A stretch of DNA of 64,000 nucleotides from Symbiodinium natans (GCA_905221605.1 CAJNDS010002723.1:1035316-1099315), one strand, 5' to 3'; counted from the first letter of the stretch, positions 49,046-61,029 are shown. Notes: generated from the letters alone by a model not told the origin. Program-made: numbers and translations.

Positions 49046-50636
49046 CCCAAGCAGAGAATCCCAAACCCCTTTATCCTTCTTAAACCAAAGGATCACCAGT
49101 CGCCTTCAGGCCATGGAGGCCCCTGGGGGGCTGATGCGATGGCTTAGGGTTTAGGGTTTAGGGTTTAGGGTTTAGGGTTTAGGGTTTAGGGTTTAGGGTT
49201 TAGGGTTTAGGGTTTAGGGTTTAGGGTTTAGGGTTTAGGGGTTGGTTTAGAGTGTTTGTTCTATGGGGTTGGATTTGAAGGGCTCAGGATTGTCGCACGG
49301 TTGACGGTTCCGGGGTTCTAAGGGGTTTCAAAGTTTCCAGGAGGGGCTTTAGGGTCTAAGTAGGTGTGGTTGTGTGTCTTCCAGGCAGCCAGTGACTACA
49401 AAACCACCGACCATCACCCAAACCCCCTAAGACGCGCAATGCGCAAGCGTGCCTTAAATGAACTGACATCCCATAAGCCCAAGAAAAATCCCCGTCGGTT
49501 GAGGTTAAAACCCCAAACCCTAAGCCCTGCTAGGCGGGTGGCAAAAGAAACTAAACCCTTAAACCCTAAACCGCTTTAATGACTTTTGGGGCTGTGTGGG
49601 AGGTTTCTCGGGGATGCTGGGGGGTTTGGGGGTTTAGGGTTTAGGGTTTACGGTTTAGGGTAATTACTGGGTGTTTTTGGGGATTTGGTGGCAAGAAACA
49701 TTGAGGTTGAGTAGGGATTTGGGGTATATCTGGGTAGGGTTTGGGGTTGTGTTTTTCAGCTTTGGGCCCTTTCAGAAACGAAAATGCCGGGGAACCCGAA
49801 CCCCCGAAAACCGAAACCCCACACCCTTCATATAAAGACTTGTCACTACGTGCCTTGCAGTCCCTGGAGGGTGTTAGCTAGGCAGCTGAAAAAACCAAAC
49901 CCAGAAAATCGATTTCAAGTGTTGAGGGTTTAGGGTTCTTTGCATCACTTGGCTAGTCGAATGTGGCAGCAGTATCAGCGCATTTTACTCTTTGACATCT
50001 TGACGTCTTCGCAGATTTCTTTCCTTGATTCACGTGTGCTTGCTCATGGTGATGTGGGTGCATAGAACAGTTTGCTTGATGCGACTTCTGAGAAGTTGCA
50101 TGTTTGCCGGCAGCCTTCAAACCTCGTTGCCCAAAAAAGGGTTGAAGCAGAAAAGCCAGGGGGGACGTTGTGCTTCCAGTGTTCCGGGCGCGTTTCAAAC
50201 ACGTGAAGCCCTTGAACAGAAATGCCGGGGTGGGACATTTTGCAGAAGCACTTTTTGTTGATTTAGGGCCTGGGGGTGAGTTTTTGGGCATGTAGGGCTC
50301 CCCTGAACACTAAACCCTAAACCCTAAACCCCGGGATTGAGGGATGGCTGGGACCTTTGTTGGGATTCCGCTAGAGTCCCGTAGAATAAAAGCCCCTAAG
50401 CCCAATTGACCCCAAAGAAGCACAAGCAATCGAAACCTGTTGTTTAGGGTTTAGGGTTTAGGGTTTAGGGTTTAGGCTTCGGGTTTAAGGAATATCACCC
50501 ATACCTAGACCTGCCAAAACCGTTCTCTCCGCAAATGCCCGAATTTTGGTAAGAACCCCCATTCGTCCGAACCAAGCTCAACAAGCGCCGAGCAAACCTA
50601 AACCTCTAATCCCAAAAAAAGCCAGCCAGCCCGAAA

Positions 50637-50924
50637 ATGTGTGCGAAGTTTCCGACCGTGCGCGAACCTCCCCAACTGCCTCAAAAAGCGCTTCAGACAC
50701 TTGCCGAATACCGCCGTGAATCCCAAAACGAACAAAAGATCACCAAGAGAAAGCTGGATCCCCAAAGTCCCCGTAAAAAGAAGAGCCTTATCGTCGAAGC
50801 AACCCGTCTGACTGTTGTTTGGTTCTTCAACTTTGCCTCGGGGGTGTTTACAGTGAATGCCCGGGTCGTTCGGGGCATTTCTGCTTTGCGGGGCCAGGTT
50901 TGCTGTTTCGGGTTCAGGGATTAG
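50637..50924 (+). CDS. candidate exon, basic
   Basis: 95-codon + frame: PQKALQTLAEYRRESQNEQK, ITKRKLDPQSPRKKKSLIVE, then hydrophobic TRLTVVWFFNFASGVFTVNA. Lys/Arg-rich followed by a possible membrane segment. No clear splice sites at the left. Confidence 0.4.
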   Translation: MCAKFPTVREPPQLPQKALQTLAEYRRESQNEQKITKRKLDPQSPRKKKSLIVEATRLTVVWFFNFASGVFTVNARVVRGISALRGQVCCFGFRD

Positions 50925-51110
50925 GGTCTTAGGCTTTAGGATTCAGGGTTTAGGGCCCTCAGCTCCCCAACATGCGCAGAATCGCCTGAACTCAACATTC
51001 CTTGTAGGAATTGCGCGCGATGGAAGGCCTCGGGGGGTTCCCTTCTGAGCCCTTTAAACCCAGAACTTACCCCTAGGTGACTCGTGGGTCTAGACCCTGA
51101 CTCATTGCAG

Positions 51111-51185
51111 GAGCAGCAGAAGACGCTGTTCCAAACCCTCCTGGGTTCAGGCACGGGTGAGGACAGGGCGCCCTGCGACTTTTGA
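51111..51185 (+). CDS. candidate exon
   Basis: Acceptor cctgactcattgcag. EQQKTLFQTLLGSGTGEDRA, PCDF, TGA. The stop sits at the insertion point of a family D element. Confidence 0.45.
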   Translation, partial: EQQKTLFQTLLGSGTGEDRAPCDF

Positions 51186-51186
51186 A

Positions 51187-51289
51187 CTTAGTAGCTGAAT
51201 GAGCACGCGTTACACTCTTTCGGGATGCCATAATCCCCTCTAGAACTGAAAGCGTACACTTTTGGGGGCTTGTGAACTCAGCAACTAAG
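51187..51289. mobile_element. TIR element, family D
   Basis: CTTAGTAGCTGAATGAGCAC to GTGAACTCAGCAACTAAG with TGAA on both sides (4-bp duplication). Confidence 0.85.
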
Positions 51290-51701
51290 TGAAGGTTGAG
51301 GGTGCCCGGGTGTTAGGGTGTTAGGGTTGAAGGCTCAGGGTGGATTGAAGTGGTTTAGGGTTTAGGGTTTTAGGGTTTAGGGTTTAGGGTTTAGGGGGTA
51401 GGGGGTTTAGGGGTGTAGCTGCCCGAAGCTCTACACCAGGCATGGTTGGATAGGGTAGACTTCCAGCACCACTGCTGCGTGTGTCAGTCTGCTGGGCAGG
51501 CGGCAAACGAACCCTTCGCCCAAAACCTTACGTGGTTTCAAGTTTTGTGGTGCTTTACTGTAGCTTAGATCCTTAGCCTTTTTTGGGGTTGCTTCTGAAT
51601 AAGGAAGCTAAAAAAAGATGAGTCCGGGGGACTGTGGGCGTGCACTTTTTTGTGTGTTTTTTTTACTCTCTGGTACTTGATAACTATCGTTCAATCTTCA
51701 G

Positions 51702-51829
51702 GTGGTGATCTCTCTCATCTTAATTATGAAATTGCCTTGTCATTATTTTGTGCGAGAACATGCTATGTATGAAGTGCTACTACGCTTCATGCCAGGCCTT
51801 GATCACATGGAAACAGCTTTTCAGATCAA
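51702..51829 (+). CDS. candidate exon or gene fragment in the 2.2-kb element
   Basis: Acceptor gttcaatcttcag, donor CAA/GTGAGT, both good. 42 codons: VVISLILIMKLPCHYFVREH, AMYEVLLRFMPGLDHMETAF, QI. Immediately downstream, in a shifted frame, another long segment is open (51830). Either a real intron follows or a frameshift broke one coding region. Function unknown. Confidence 0.5.
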
Positions 51830-52054
51830 GTGAGTATCCCAGCGTTTTGGGCTATAGCAAGATATCCAGGTGAGTCTATACCCGGCTTAGTTCGTGAACT
51901 AGGAGGACAAGACGGAGAACTCACTTTCGATGAGGCTGTTGGTCAAGTAGCAGGTCAAAAACTCAAAGGACCAGAGACACGACCCATCAAGTGCGATCGT
52001 CGGAACGGTGTCGGTCCCCTCCCAACGACCTACCCTTGCTTCAACTTTTCTTAG
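51830..52054 (+). pseudogene. shifted continuation of the 51702 coding segment
   Basis: 74 codons in a different frame: SIPAFWAIARYPGESIPGLV, RELGGQDGELTFDEAVGQVA, then GQKLKGPETRPIKCDRRNGV, ending TAG. The seamless junction suggests one frameshifted coding sequence. The minus strand is also open here (99 codons) and contains EAGVPIVPIAV, reminiscent of a PlsC-type acyltransferase motif, so strand is not certain. Confidence 0.35.
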
Positions 52055-52199
52055 TATAGTCAGAACAAGGAATCCTAAGCTCGCATATTTGAGCACCGGG
52101 AAATGAAGGACAGCTATTGGGACAATTGGGACACCCGCCTCACAGGCTCCGATAAGCCAGCATTGGGCTACTCCATGTTTTGAATCTTGACAGGACAAT

Positions 52200-53150
52200 G
52201 ATGGCTTTACAGTAGCTTGTATGTGTTAATTTATCTTGGCAACTTGTTCTTCCGAAGGGCAAAGAATGTTGCTTTATTAGATAAATTGTAGTTTCGCAAG
52301 GCAAAGTATTAATCAAATACCATACGGAAAGTCCACTGAAGTGCTTTGTTTTTACGCATGAATGAAATAGTCAATGTATATTCTACACAGCATTTGCCCT
52401 ATGCGAGTTTAACTACTGCAGCACTTAGTATATAGCTGAATATTGACTAAATGAATTCAACTTAAAAAGGCTGTTTTTTGCACAACTAAAGTACGCGCTA
52501 GACACCTTGAGTTTCATAATAATGAAACCAATGCTACAGAAGTACTAGTTAAAGACTACTGGTGCGCGATGCCTGAAAAGAGACAGGCTTTAAAATGCAC
52601 AATTCTCATGGTAAAGTAGTTGTTGCCTCACAAAGGTCATAGCACAAGAAATTTCACAAACGCAAAAAACCGAAATGCAAGCTTCTCAGGAGAACCTCTG
52701 GTGAAGTTTGGATTTGGAGGTTTTGAAGTCTCTCTAGATAAATAAAGCAACTGTTTAAGCAAATAACTCTAGGCAACATACCTGTTTCCAGGCATATATT
52801 GCTTCTACTAGGCAAAATATTGCTCAAACCATGCAGTACTCATTACATGCTGATTCTACCAATCTAGCAGTCAGTGAATATTCAGTTATTGGGTGAGTAC
52901 AAGATTTATTGAATATACACAGAATATGACATAATGCTCAGTAAATGGTACTGGTACTTAACAACAGAAAACTAACTCAACTATGTACTAATGAAATACA
53001 ATTTATATACTATTTGCTTAGACAAGTGCAATTTACATAGAAAAGCCTTGAAAAGCACAAATTCCTAAGAACCATACCATCCACTCAGTAAAGGCTATAG
53101 TACTGAGCATGGGAATGCGGGGTTTGGGGGCAGAACCAATGCTCAAATGC
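52200..53150. other. AT-rich interior of the 2.2-kb element
   Basis: No telomeric units, no supported exon. Contains several ttactgagcat-like words and atttacatag repeats. Confidence 0.5.
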
Positions 53151-53389
53151 TCTTTACATGCTACTTGAATATGAAACTAAATCATTCATGTACCCATTAA
53201 ATACAGTACTCTTTAAATATACGATGCCTAGAAAAGTACAATTTGCATAGAAAAGCGTAGAAAAAGCACAATTTTCTAAGAGGGAAGGGGGGCTCAGGCA
53301 GGAAAGGCAGTACGGAAAAGCACAAAACAGCCACAAACGCACAAAAACACACAAAAAGCTAAAATTAGGAAAATGAACATAAAAGCCAA

Positions 53390-53800
53390 AGAAATATATT
53401 TCAGGATTCTCCACAATATTCTCACGGAAAAAACAACAATATTTCAGGACTCTCCACCAAATCTGTACGGAAAGCCAAAAAAAACAAAAAAAACAAAAAA
53501 CAACCCAAAAAACCAAAAAAAACAAAAAAACCAAAAAAACTAAAAAAACCAAAAAAACCAAAAGAACCAAAAAAAACAATTTTCAGGGACTCTTTGAAAT
53601 TAGGCCATCTGCTGGAAGAGTCCTGAAATATTGGTTTTTTTGGTTTTTTTGGTTCTTTTGGTTTTTTTGGTCTTTTTGGTTTTCCGTACGGATTTTCCGT
53701 ACGGTTTTGGTGGAGAGTCCTGAAATATTGTTCTTTTTTAGTTTTTTAGTTATCCGTGGGACTGGAGAGTCTAGAAATATTGTTGTTGCTTGGGTTTTTT
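53390..53800. repeat. large imperfect hairpin
   Basis: Left arm (aatatttcaggactctccac, gtacggaaagcc, then CAAAAAAAC words) pairs with right arm (GTTTTTTTGG words, ttccgtacgg, ggagagtcctgaaatatt). Loop near 53590-53620. Arms of about 180 bp. Confidence 0.85.
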
Positions 53801-54011
53801 TAGTTCTTCAACAGCGACAAAAGTGCACGCCCACAGTCCCCCGTTTTGAAAAAGATAATGTGTAGCAGCCCTCCATAAGTGCAGCCAAGCAAGCTTCTGG
53901 GTGCCCCGCCCTGGTGAGGACTCCACGCCGCGTCGGTCCCCAATACTCGACCCCAGTCAGAGCCAGTCCATCTCCATGACCGCGAGTCCCTTGGCCTTTC
54001 CTTTGTCATAG

Positions 54012-54088
54012 TTGGGTACCTTTTTACGTGTTAAGGGTACCTAAACCCAATAAGGAATTAAAAATTTTAAAGTTTGATATTATCCCAA
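54012..54088. mobile_element. TIR element, family N (uninterrupted)
   Basis: ttgggtacctttttacgtg to gatattatcccaa, 77 bp. Reference for the 7161 copy. Confidence 0.7.
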
Positions 54089-55244
54089 CAATGAACAAGT
54101 TTCTGTGCAGATGCAGCCTATGTTCCCATCTCTGGGGTGCTAACCCCGTGGGATTGTAGTCTTTGTCTATGAAACTGGACAAGTCAGCTTTCTACCGCGG
54201 AGTTCAACAAGGGCCTGAACCTCAAAGCGTAAGCTCGGAGAACCCTAAACCCTAAACCCTAAACAGGGCCTATTAAAGGTCTAGGGTGGGCTTGGGTTCT
54301 TGTCTCACACATGTTGTTGCCGTAGCTGTCGGGCAAAAGGGCTAGATCCTGCAAACCCTACAACGCCCTCCTACCCGAGTGGTATGCTAACAGATTATCA
54401 GATTAACTTTAGTGTTAATCTTACGGTAAGTTTCTTAGATTTTATATTCGTCATGTTATATTGTAGAATTCATAAAACCATTATACTATTCGAGGCAAAT
54501 CAACAGATCTTCGCGTCCACGTTGTTATTAGCAGCACGCCATGGAGCAGGGGGCCCGGGTGAACCTCCACACCTAAAGCCGTTTGAGGGCTCCAGTTCCG
54601 GGGTTTAGGGTCACAAGTCGCTTAGGGTCAGGATTTATGGGCTTTATGGGTTCTTCTTGGACTTTCTGTAGGGCAAGCCCTTTAAGGCCGAAACCCCGAA
54701 ACCCTAGACCCTTAACCCACGCAGCCTTGGGGTCAGCAGTCGCCCCCAGGTTCGCCTACAAGCTCCTTGTCCGTTCCTGCCTTCCACAATGCGGAGGTGG
54801 GAGTTTCGGGCTTAGGGTTCAGGATTCTGGGTTTAGGGTTCAGGATTCTGGGTTTAGGGGTTAGGGTTAGGGCTGGCTTCAGGGCTTTAGGTTTGGGAGA
54901 CTATCTTGCCGTCAGTCCAGTGGCAAAGGGGTTTAGGGCTTAAGCTGTTGAAGCCCGAATCCCAAAATCCTCTAAGCAGGAGTATCTTTGATTCGGGCTG
55001 AGGATCTCCTCTGTGGTTAAGCCCCTAAACCCTAATCCCTAAACCCCAAACCCCCTGTTTCAAAAATCAACGAAGAAACCACAATGAGATCGCATGGCTA
55101 GAATTCCAGTAGCTTTATGGGTTCCCCTAATGAGGACCCCAAGAAGGTACCCGGAATTTCGGGAAACCCCCCCATACCCTAAGCAGAGACGACTGCGAGG
55201 CCGGCAAGAAGCCCGGGCGACCGAACGGACCACTCGGGGCACTT

Positions 55245-55425
55245 GTTTAGGGTTTAGGGCTTAGGGTTTAGGGTTTAGGGTTTAGGGCTTAGGGTTTAGG
55301 GCTTAGGGCTTAGGGCTTAGGGCTTAGGGCTTAGGGCTTAGGGCTTAGGGCTTAGGGCTTAGGGCTTAGGGCTTAGGGCTTAGGGCTTAGGGCTTCGGGC
55401 TTAGGGCTTAGGGCTTAGGGTAAGG
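55245..55425 (+). repeat. telomere-variant array (GGGCTTA)n
   Basis: Starts as TTTAGGG, then about 18 consecutive GGGCTTA units. One variant has been amplified and homogenised. Confidence 0.95.
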
Positions 55426-55744
55426 GGACATGGAACACATTAGTTTTAGTACGGTTCTGCGGGGAAACCGCCTTTATTCCCTTTTGAGGGTTTAGGTTCC
55501 GGTTTGAAGCCCCTGAAAACCAAAAAAGGCACACTTTTATTCCCAGGTTACTCTCAGGTCTAGCTTGAGGGGTCGCAGATCCTATCTGAGGCCCCTAAAC
55601 CCTAAACCCTAAACCCTACACCCTAAACCCTAAACCCAGATGACAAAAAGACATGACTACTCTAGGGCAGACCAGCACTCCGTGCCCCAAAAGGGCTCCA
55701 CTTGACATTGTTTTCGGTACCCTGAGTCCACGAAACTGATGGTT

Positions 55745-55881
55745 TACCCGTTCATGGTACTTATTAACCAATCATAAGTGTACTTATAGCCCACTTGTAA
55801 ACCCCTTAAAGGCCCTGATATGGTTATAAGTACAAGTATAAGCACAAATAATTGGTTACTAAGTACCATAAACCTCCAAGT
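55745..55881. mobile_element. TIR element, family B (long variant)
   Basis: cgttcatggtacttattaac to taagtaccataaacctccaa, sharing the interior with 13932-14067. Confidence 0.75.
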
Positions 55882-56459
55882 AGGGTCTATTCTTCTAGGA
55901 CGGCGGGGTGGGCTTGGGATGCAGCGTGTGGAGTAGGGTTTAGGGGGGTTTAGGCTTCAGGGTTGGCGGTTTAGGGTTCAGAGACCCGCCTGTTGCTAGG
56001 GTGGTGTCTTGTGGATGCAGTTAGAACAGCTGTTACCCCGGGGTTGGTGTGGAAGATACTGCAAAGTTCCAAGGGCCATATCCCTATACAGCCCTAGTAA
56101 TTTAGCCCTAAACCCGAAACCCTAAACCGTAAACCCTACACCCTACACCCTAAACCCTAAACCCTAAACCCTAAACCCTATACCCTAAACCCTAAACCCT
56201 CGCCCTAACATGGGGTGGAAGATGACAGGACCCCCTCCAAGCAGCGATGGCGACGAGGCCCTTGCTTTGCCAAGCCCAGCACAAGCGGCTGAACCTGTTT
56301 TGGGGGTTTGGGGTTTAGGGTTTAGGGTTTAGGGTTTAGGGTTTAGGGTTTTGGGGGTTGAGGGTTTTGGGTTTAGGTTTGGGGGTCAGGGTTCAAGGTT
56401 TAACCGATTCACAAGCACCGACTGAGTCCCTGAAGGTGGTCTTGGCGTTGGGGGGGTTA

Positions 56460-57030
56460 TTAGTTCTTTTTGACTATTCTCAAAAATTGCAAATAGTTTG
56501 TTATTATTATCAATACTGTTAGCATTACTACGTATGTATATCATGCATGCCCTAAACCAGCATTCACTCCAAGGCCTCCCACGCTGTTGGAGTTAGAATC
56601 AAGGGCCCTTGCGTTCCACACCCGAGTGGCATCTTTGAAGGGGCGCTGTGAGCATTCTCAGTTGAATGAGAACCATCTCATGCTTTGAGCCCCTAAGTCA
56701 TTCTGGCCAGCCCCACACCGGAAACCACTACTCAGCTTGTGTCGCTATTCGACAGTGGCATGCAGTCTAGCACTCATGCAGTCTAGCACTCAGGGGGAAT
56801 GTCCTCTTGCGCGAAGCAGAACCGCAACGATCCCAAGCTTCATGCCGCATGCCCTAAGCCGAACGTTACGTGGTCACAGTTCATGAGCCGTTAACCTGAT
56901 TTGTGCAGCATTGGCATTGTTAGTGGGAACGAGAGAGATGGAGGACGGATGCGAGAGAGCGAGAGGGAAAGAGAGAGAGACAGAGAGACACGGGCAGAGG
57001 CAGAAGTAGAAGATGCAGAGGGGTGGATGA
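56460..57030. other. stretch without a supported gene
   Basis: AT-rich at 56460-56550, a tandem gcatgcagtctagcactc pair at 56758-56790, and a GAGA tract at 56930-56990. No splice-supported exon. Confidence 0.45.
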
Positions 57031-57039
57031 CAGTCAGTT

Positions 57040-57125
57040 GTGCTGTTTAGGGTTTAGGGTTGTGCTGTTTAGGGTTTAGGGTTTAGGGTTTAGGATTTAG
57101 GGTTTAGGGTTTAGGGTTTAGGGTT
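57040..57125 (+). repeat. interstitial telomeric tract with local duplication
   Basis: ttgtgctgtttagggtttag occurs twice (57040 and 57060), then TTTAGGG x8. Confidence 0.9.
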
Positions 57126-57928
57126 GCAAAGTAGCAGCGCAGGGCACATGTAACAGCGCAGGCCCCAAGTCCATCAGCGAAAGCGAGCAAGTCCTCCTTG
57201 CGTTAGCCAGAAGCATCCCTCATCTTGGTCTCCCGGCCCCAAGTCTTCTGTGTAAGCAAACAGCACCCCCTCAACCCTCAACCCTCAACCCTCAACCCTA
57301 AACCCTAAACCCTAAACCCTAAACCCTAAACCCTAAACCCTAACCCTAAACCCCTCTACTTGGCGTTCCAGGGCCCTCAGATCCCATCGGCTTTGGCAAA
57401 CACAACTCCTCAGCTTGGCCTTCTCAGGGCACCAATTAGGGTTTAGGGTTTAGGGTTTAGGGCTTAAGGTTTAGGGTCTAGGGTTTAGGGTTTAGGGTGT
57501 AGGGCCTAGGGTTTATAGGGTTTAGGGTTTCTGGGTAAGCTAGCAGCACCCCTCGTAAGCAAGTATCCCGTAGGATTCGCGTGGCGCGCCTCTTCTTTCT
57601 GATCCTTCCTCTTTCCTCACTCGCCTGGTAGTAAATACGTCCTCGGAGTCGTGGATTCCTGCCCGTAACTTCCCATGTCCTCGGTCTGCTGCTGCTACTC
57701 CCAGCCTCTCTCGGTTTGGCTTAGAACTTCCCCGCTCGTCAATCTAGCATTCCGTGGCCTCTCGTTACGAGAAGAGGGGCCTGGTGTCCCATGTCACCGA
57801 TCCGCATGTCCCAAGACGGGTTTAGGGGCCAGATCAACATTATAAGGAACATACTTTGGTAGAACCCTAAACCCTAAACTCAGACTTAAAGAGGTCCCCA
57901 GAATTCAGCATTTTCCCCACGCGTGACT

Positions 57929-58022
57929 TTGTGGTGCTTTTCCGCAACTTTAGATCCTTAGCCTGGTTTATTGGGTTTCTTAGTAAGGCAGCTAACAGTT
58001 CGTTTTTTTACGACCCTCCTAA
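57929..58022. repeat. dispersed repeat, family H
   Basis: ctttgtggtgcttttccgca to acgaccctcctaag, followed directly by a CCCTAAA tract. Confidence 0.7.
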
Positions 58023-58989
58023 GCCCTAAACCCTAAACCCTAAACCCTAAACCAAGGTGAAGGGTCGGGCCTTTGGGGTTTCGAGGTTTGTTTAGGGCAG
58101 ACGCGGAGCAGGCGCCGCCGCCTTCAGGAGGCGAACCGACGAGCCAGGCCTAGGATTTATGGGGTTTAGGGTTTAGGGTTTAGGGTTTAAAACCCTGGGT
58201 TTAGGGATGTTTAGGGTTTAGGGTTTGGGGTTTAAAACCCTTGGTTTAGGGTAGGGGGCTGTCCTAACAGCATTCATCCGAGACCGCCTACGAGGGTTCC
58301 TGGACTGCCCCTTTCACTCTTCAGTGGTGGGAGTGGGGGTTCCGAAAATAGGGTATAGGGTTTAGGGTTTAGGGTATGTATATGCACATGTATCTGTTTA
58401 TGTATATGTGCACGTACATACAGATAATGGGGCGTTAGCGCAGAATCGGCCCTGGAACGGGGATTGTGCCTTGGGGCCTTTTTTATGGCCTGGAGCACAT
58501 ATCTGGGCATGGAAGGCTTCAGGTATCATTTTTGACCAAAGAGTTGGGTTAGGGCACGAATGATGAGAATCTGTCCGTTAGCGAGCGCGTGGCGGAGCTG
58601 CTTCGCGCAGGAGCAGCTGGGGTGGAACTGCATCAGCGTCAGCTGTTGTTTCCAAACTGCAGGTTAGCTGCACTTAGGAGCTTGAGAGAACCAAAGCCTG
58701 CCCCTAAACTCTAAGCCCAAAACCCCAAACCCTAAACCCCCCAAGCCCTAAACCCTAGCAGAGAGTGCGTGCCAAAAAACCTCAACCCTAAACCCCACAA
58801 CTTCAAAGCCCCCTTCTAAACTCTGGAGCCTGAAGCTGGAAGGCGGAGATAGGCCCGAGCTTGCGGATGGAGGACCCGGATGAGGCCCGCATCCCTTGGG
58901 GGTGGGGGGGGGGGAGGTGGGGTTTAGGGCTTAGGGCTTAGGGTTTAGGGTTTAGGGTTTAGGGTTTAGCGTTTCGGGTTTAGGGTTTA

Positions 58990-59098
58990 GGGTTTAGGGG
59001 GGGCCCTTGAAGCGTCATGGCAAGTCATCACTTCGGGTTTAGGGTTTAGGGTTTAGGGTTTAGGGGGGGGCCCTTGAAGCGTCATGGCAAGTCATCAC
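58990..59098. repeat. 69-bp tandem duplication
   Basis: cccttgaagcgtcatggcaa plus a preceding TTTAGGG block occurs at 58991-59031 and 59060-59098. Confidence 0.9.
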
Positions 59099-59101
59099 CA
59101 G

Positions 59102-59395
59102 GGTTGTTAATGAGTCACCAGTGGATACAAGTCAATATGAAGGTCACCCACTCGAGTCGGAGCGGCGCAAGCCTCAAACAATTCACGGGGCCTAGGCGGA
59201 GAGCACGATTTCCACCCGCCAACAGTAGCATGCGCACAGGGCCCAGGCGAAGGCGCGATTCGACACCATGCGCGATGCTGCGACGTTTCAGCACCCCGAG
59301 AAATCAGCGCCCGTCCAAAATGCGAGCATCGGTTTCGCAGGCGCTGCGCGAGAATCCCCATCTAACTCTCCTTTGCCCTGAACGTAAGAACCCCT
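59102..59395. CDS. coding-like region, frame unresolved
   Basis: + frame of 107 codons (basic, FTGPRRRARFPPANSSMRTG), a minus frame of 84 codons, and a third + frame with QAKARFDTMRDAATFQHPEK. An internal degenerate repeat (gggcctaggcggagagcacg / gggcccaggcgaaggcgcga, 53 bp apart) inflates the basic frame. Confidence 0.25.
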
Positions 59396-59811
59396 AATTA
59401 GTGTTGGGACACTGTTTGGGGAATAAGACATTCTTTCAAGAAGGACCCCCCCCAAAAAAAGAAACTGCAATGAGGAACACCCCTTCAGCTTAACTACTAC
59501 ATAGTGAGCTTGCTAAGTTTAAGATTTGTGCTCCCCCCAAAGAATCCAGCAAATCCAGAATGACAACGCGGATGGCATGACTGCGAACAAGCGGTTGGCA
59601 AGATGCTGCTAGCGGAAACATGTGGCCAGCGCAGTGAATGTGCATGTCTTGTCACCGTGATGTTTAGGGTTAGGGTTTAGGGTTTAGGGTTTCGGGTTTC
59701 GGGTTTAGGGTCTTCTTGTCTGGCTACAAAGTGATGCAGCTAAGCTTGGCATCATTTGATCGGAATTGTCCCCGTCGAGATGCCGTCAGTTCGCAGTGGC
59801 TCCATTCCTTA

Positions 59812-59901
59812 CTGGCTCAAAACCCAACTTTTCAACTTTTGGGCTTGTAAGGTAGTTCATTCTGAAAGTTTCAACTTCTATTTCCTTGGGTTTTGGGCCA
59901 G
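59812..59901. mobile_element. TIR element, family I
   Basis: CTGGCTCAAAACCCAACTTT to CCTTGGGTTTTGGGCCAG, ~16-bp TIRs, flanked by TA. Ends in CCAG. Confidence 0.8.
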
Positions 59902-60824
59902 TAAGATTCAGTGGTTTCCGCTGACGCGTGCCGGCGATGTGTTTCGATGACGTCTGGATGGTGACACCTCCCTCAACAAAGCTGCAAAGTTGCGTTCCAA
60001 GTTTGTCAGACAATAAGACAACCTGATGGGGTGAACATGGTGCAAATACACTGCGCCTGCCACACTTTCCCTACAGCTTCCCATTTTCTGAATCACTCGA
60101 GTAGCAGACTTCGGGTGGTTGTCTTAAGGGGCTGGTGGCGTGCCCGTGCATGAACTGAAAGGGACTACGCTCTTTGGGACGCGAACCCTAAACCCTAAAC
60201 CCTAAACCCTAAACCCTAAACCCCAAACCCTAAACCCCAAAGCCTCGCGAACTCAGAACGATCCAGGTGGATACCGTCGAAGCATGTCTGGACTTCTCCA
60301 GCTTCAAAGACTTCTACAACAGACGAAGGCTGAACCTGGAGGCTGGGTTTTAGGGTTTGGGGTTTAGGGCCTTTAGGGTTTAGGGTTTAGGGTCTAGGGT
60401 CTAGGGTTTAGGGTTTAGGGTTTAGGGTTTAGGGTTCAGTGATGTTTAGGTTTAGGGTTTAGGTATCTCACGCCCCCCCAGTGGTAAGAAGAACGCTTTG
60501 GCACCTGGCCAGCCACCTCCCCAACCTGCAACGAACAAACGAAAGCGCCAAGCCTGACGATGACCCTAAACCCTAAACCCTAAACCCTAATGGCGTCACT
60601 CAACTTGGCCTGTCTGGAGCGCATCCTCCAAGGATATGACCGCCTGTGATTCTGTGACAGTCGCATCTTGCTTGGTAGTCTTGATTGTCTTCTTAGGTTA
60701 CATAGGGTTTAGGATTTAGGGTTTAGGGTTTAGGGTTCTTGTGAACTTTGCAGATAAACCGGTTGCAGATGCCTATCAATCGTCAGGTTTTTTTTTCAAC
60801 CTATAGGTCCCTACTGTAGGGTGC

Positions 60825-60935
60825 CATAACGTCAGCATCTGGCAGGACAGTGCGGATGTGTCCCACAACAGCAGCTCCAGCGACCTGGAAGGCGCTGCAG
60901 GTTTTGACGTGCTGTTATCCACTAATTGCTGAAGA
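60825..60935 (+). CDS. weak candidate exon, frame unresolved
   Basis: Frame SIWQDSADVSHNSSSSDLEG, then AAGFDVLLSTNC and TGA, left of a family E element. Two other + frames are also open. Confidence 0.3.
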
Positions 60936-61029
60936 GCCCACGACAAATGAAGATATCCATCCTTATTAAGGTTAATATAGGGATTATTATCTATTTATTC
61001 TTTTGGGGGTTTCTTAAGCAAACAGTAGT
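60921..61029. mobile_element. TIR element, family E (diverged)
   Basis: actaattgctgaagagccc to gggtttcttaagcaaacagtagt. Confidence 0.65.

Larger units (their letters stand above)
51620..53848. mobile_element. 2.2-kb TIR element nested in a family H repeat
   Basis: Perfect 25-bp inverted repeats (51625-51649 and 53819-53843, core gggggactgtgggcgtgcac). Flanked by AAAAAGAT at 51612-51619 and 53849-53856. The flanks join to re-form a family H repeat (left half from 51542, right half to 53893). Unlike the rest of the window it has no telomeric tracts. It carries a candidate gene fragment and a large hairpin. An 8-bp duplication fits hAT- or Mutator-like transposons, but no transposase was recognised. 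Confidence 0.75.
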
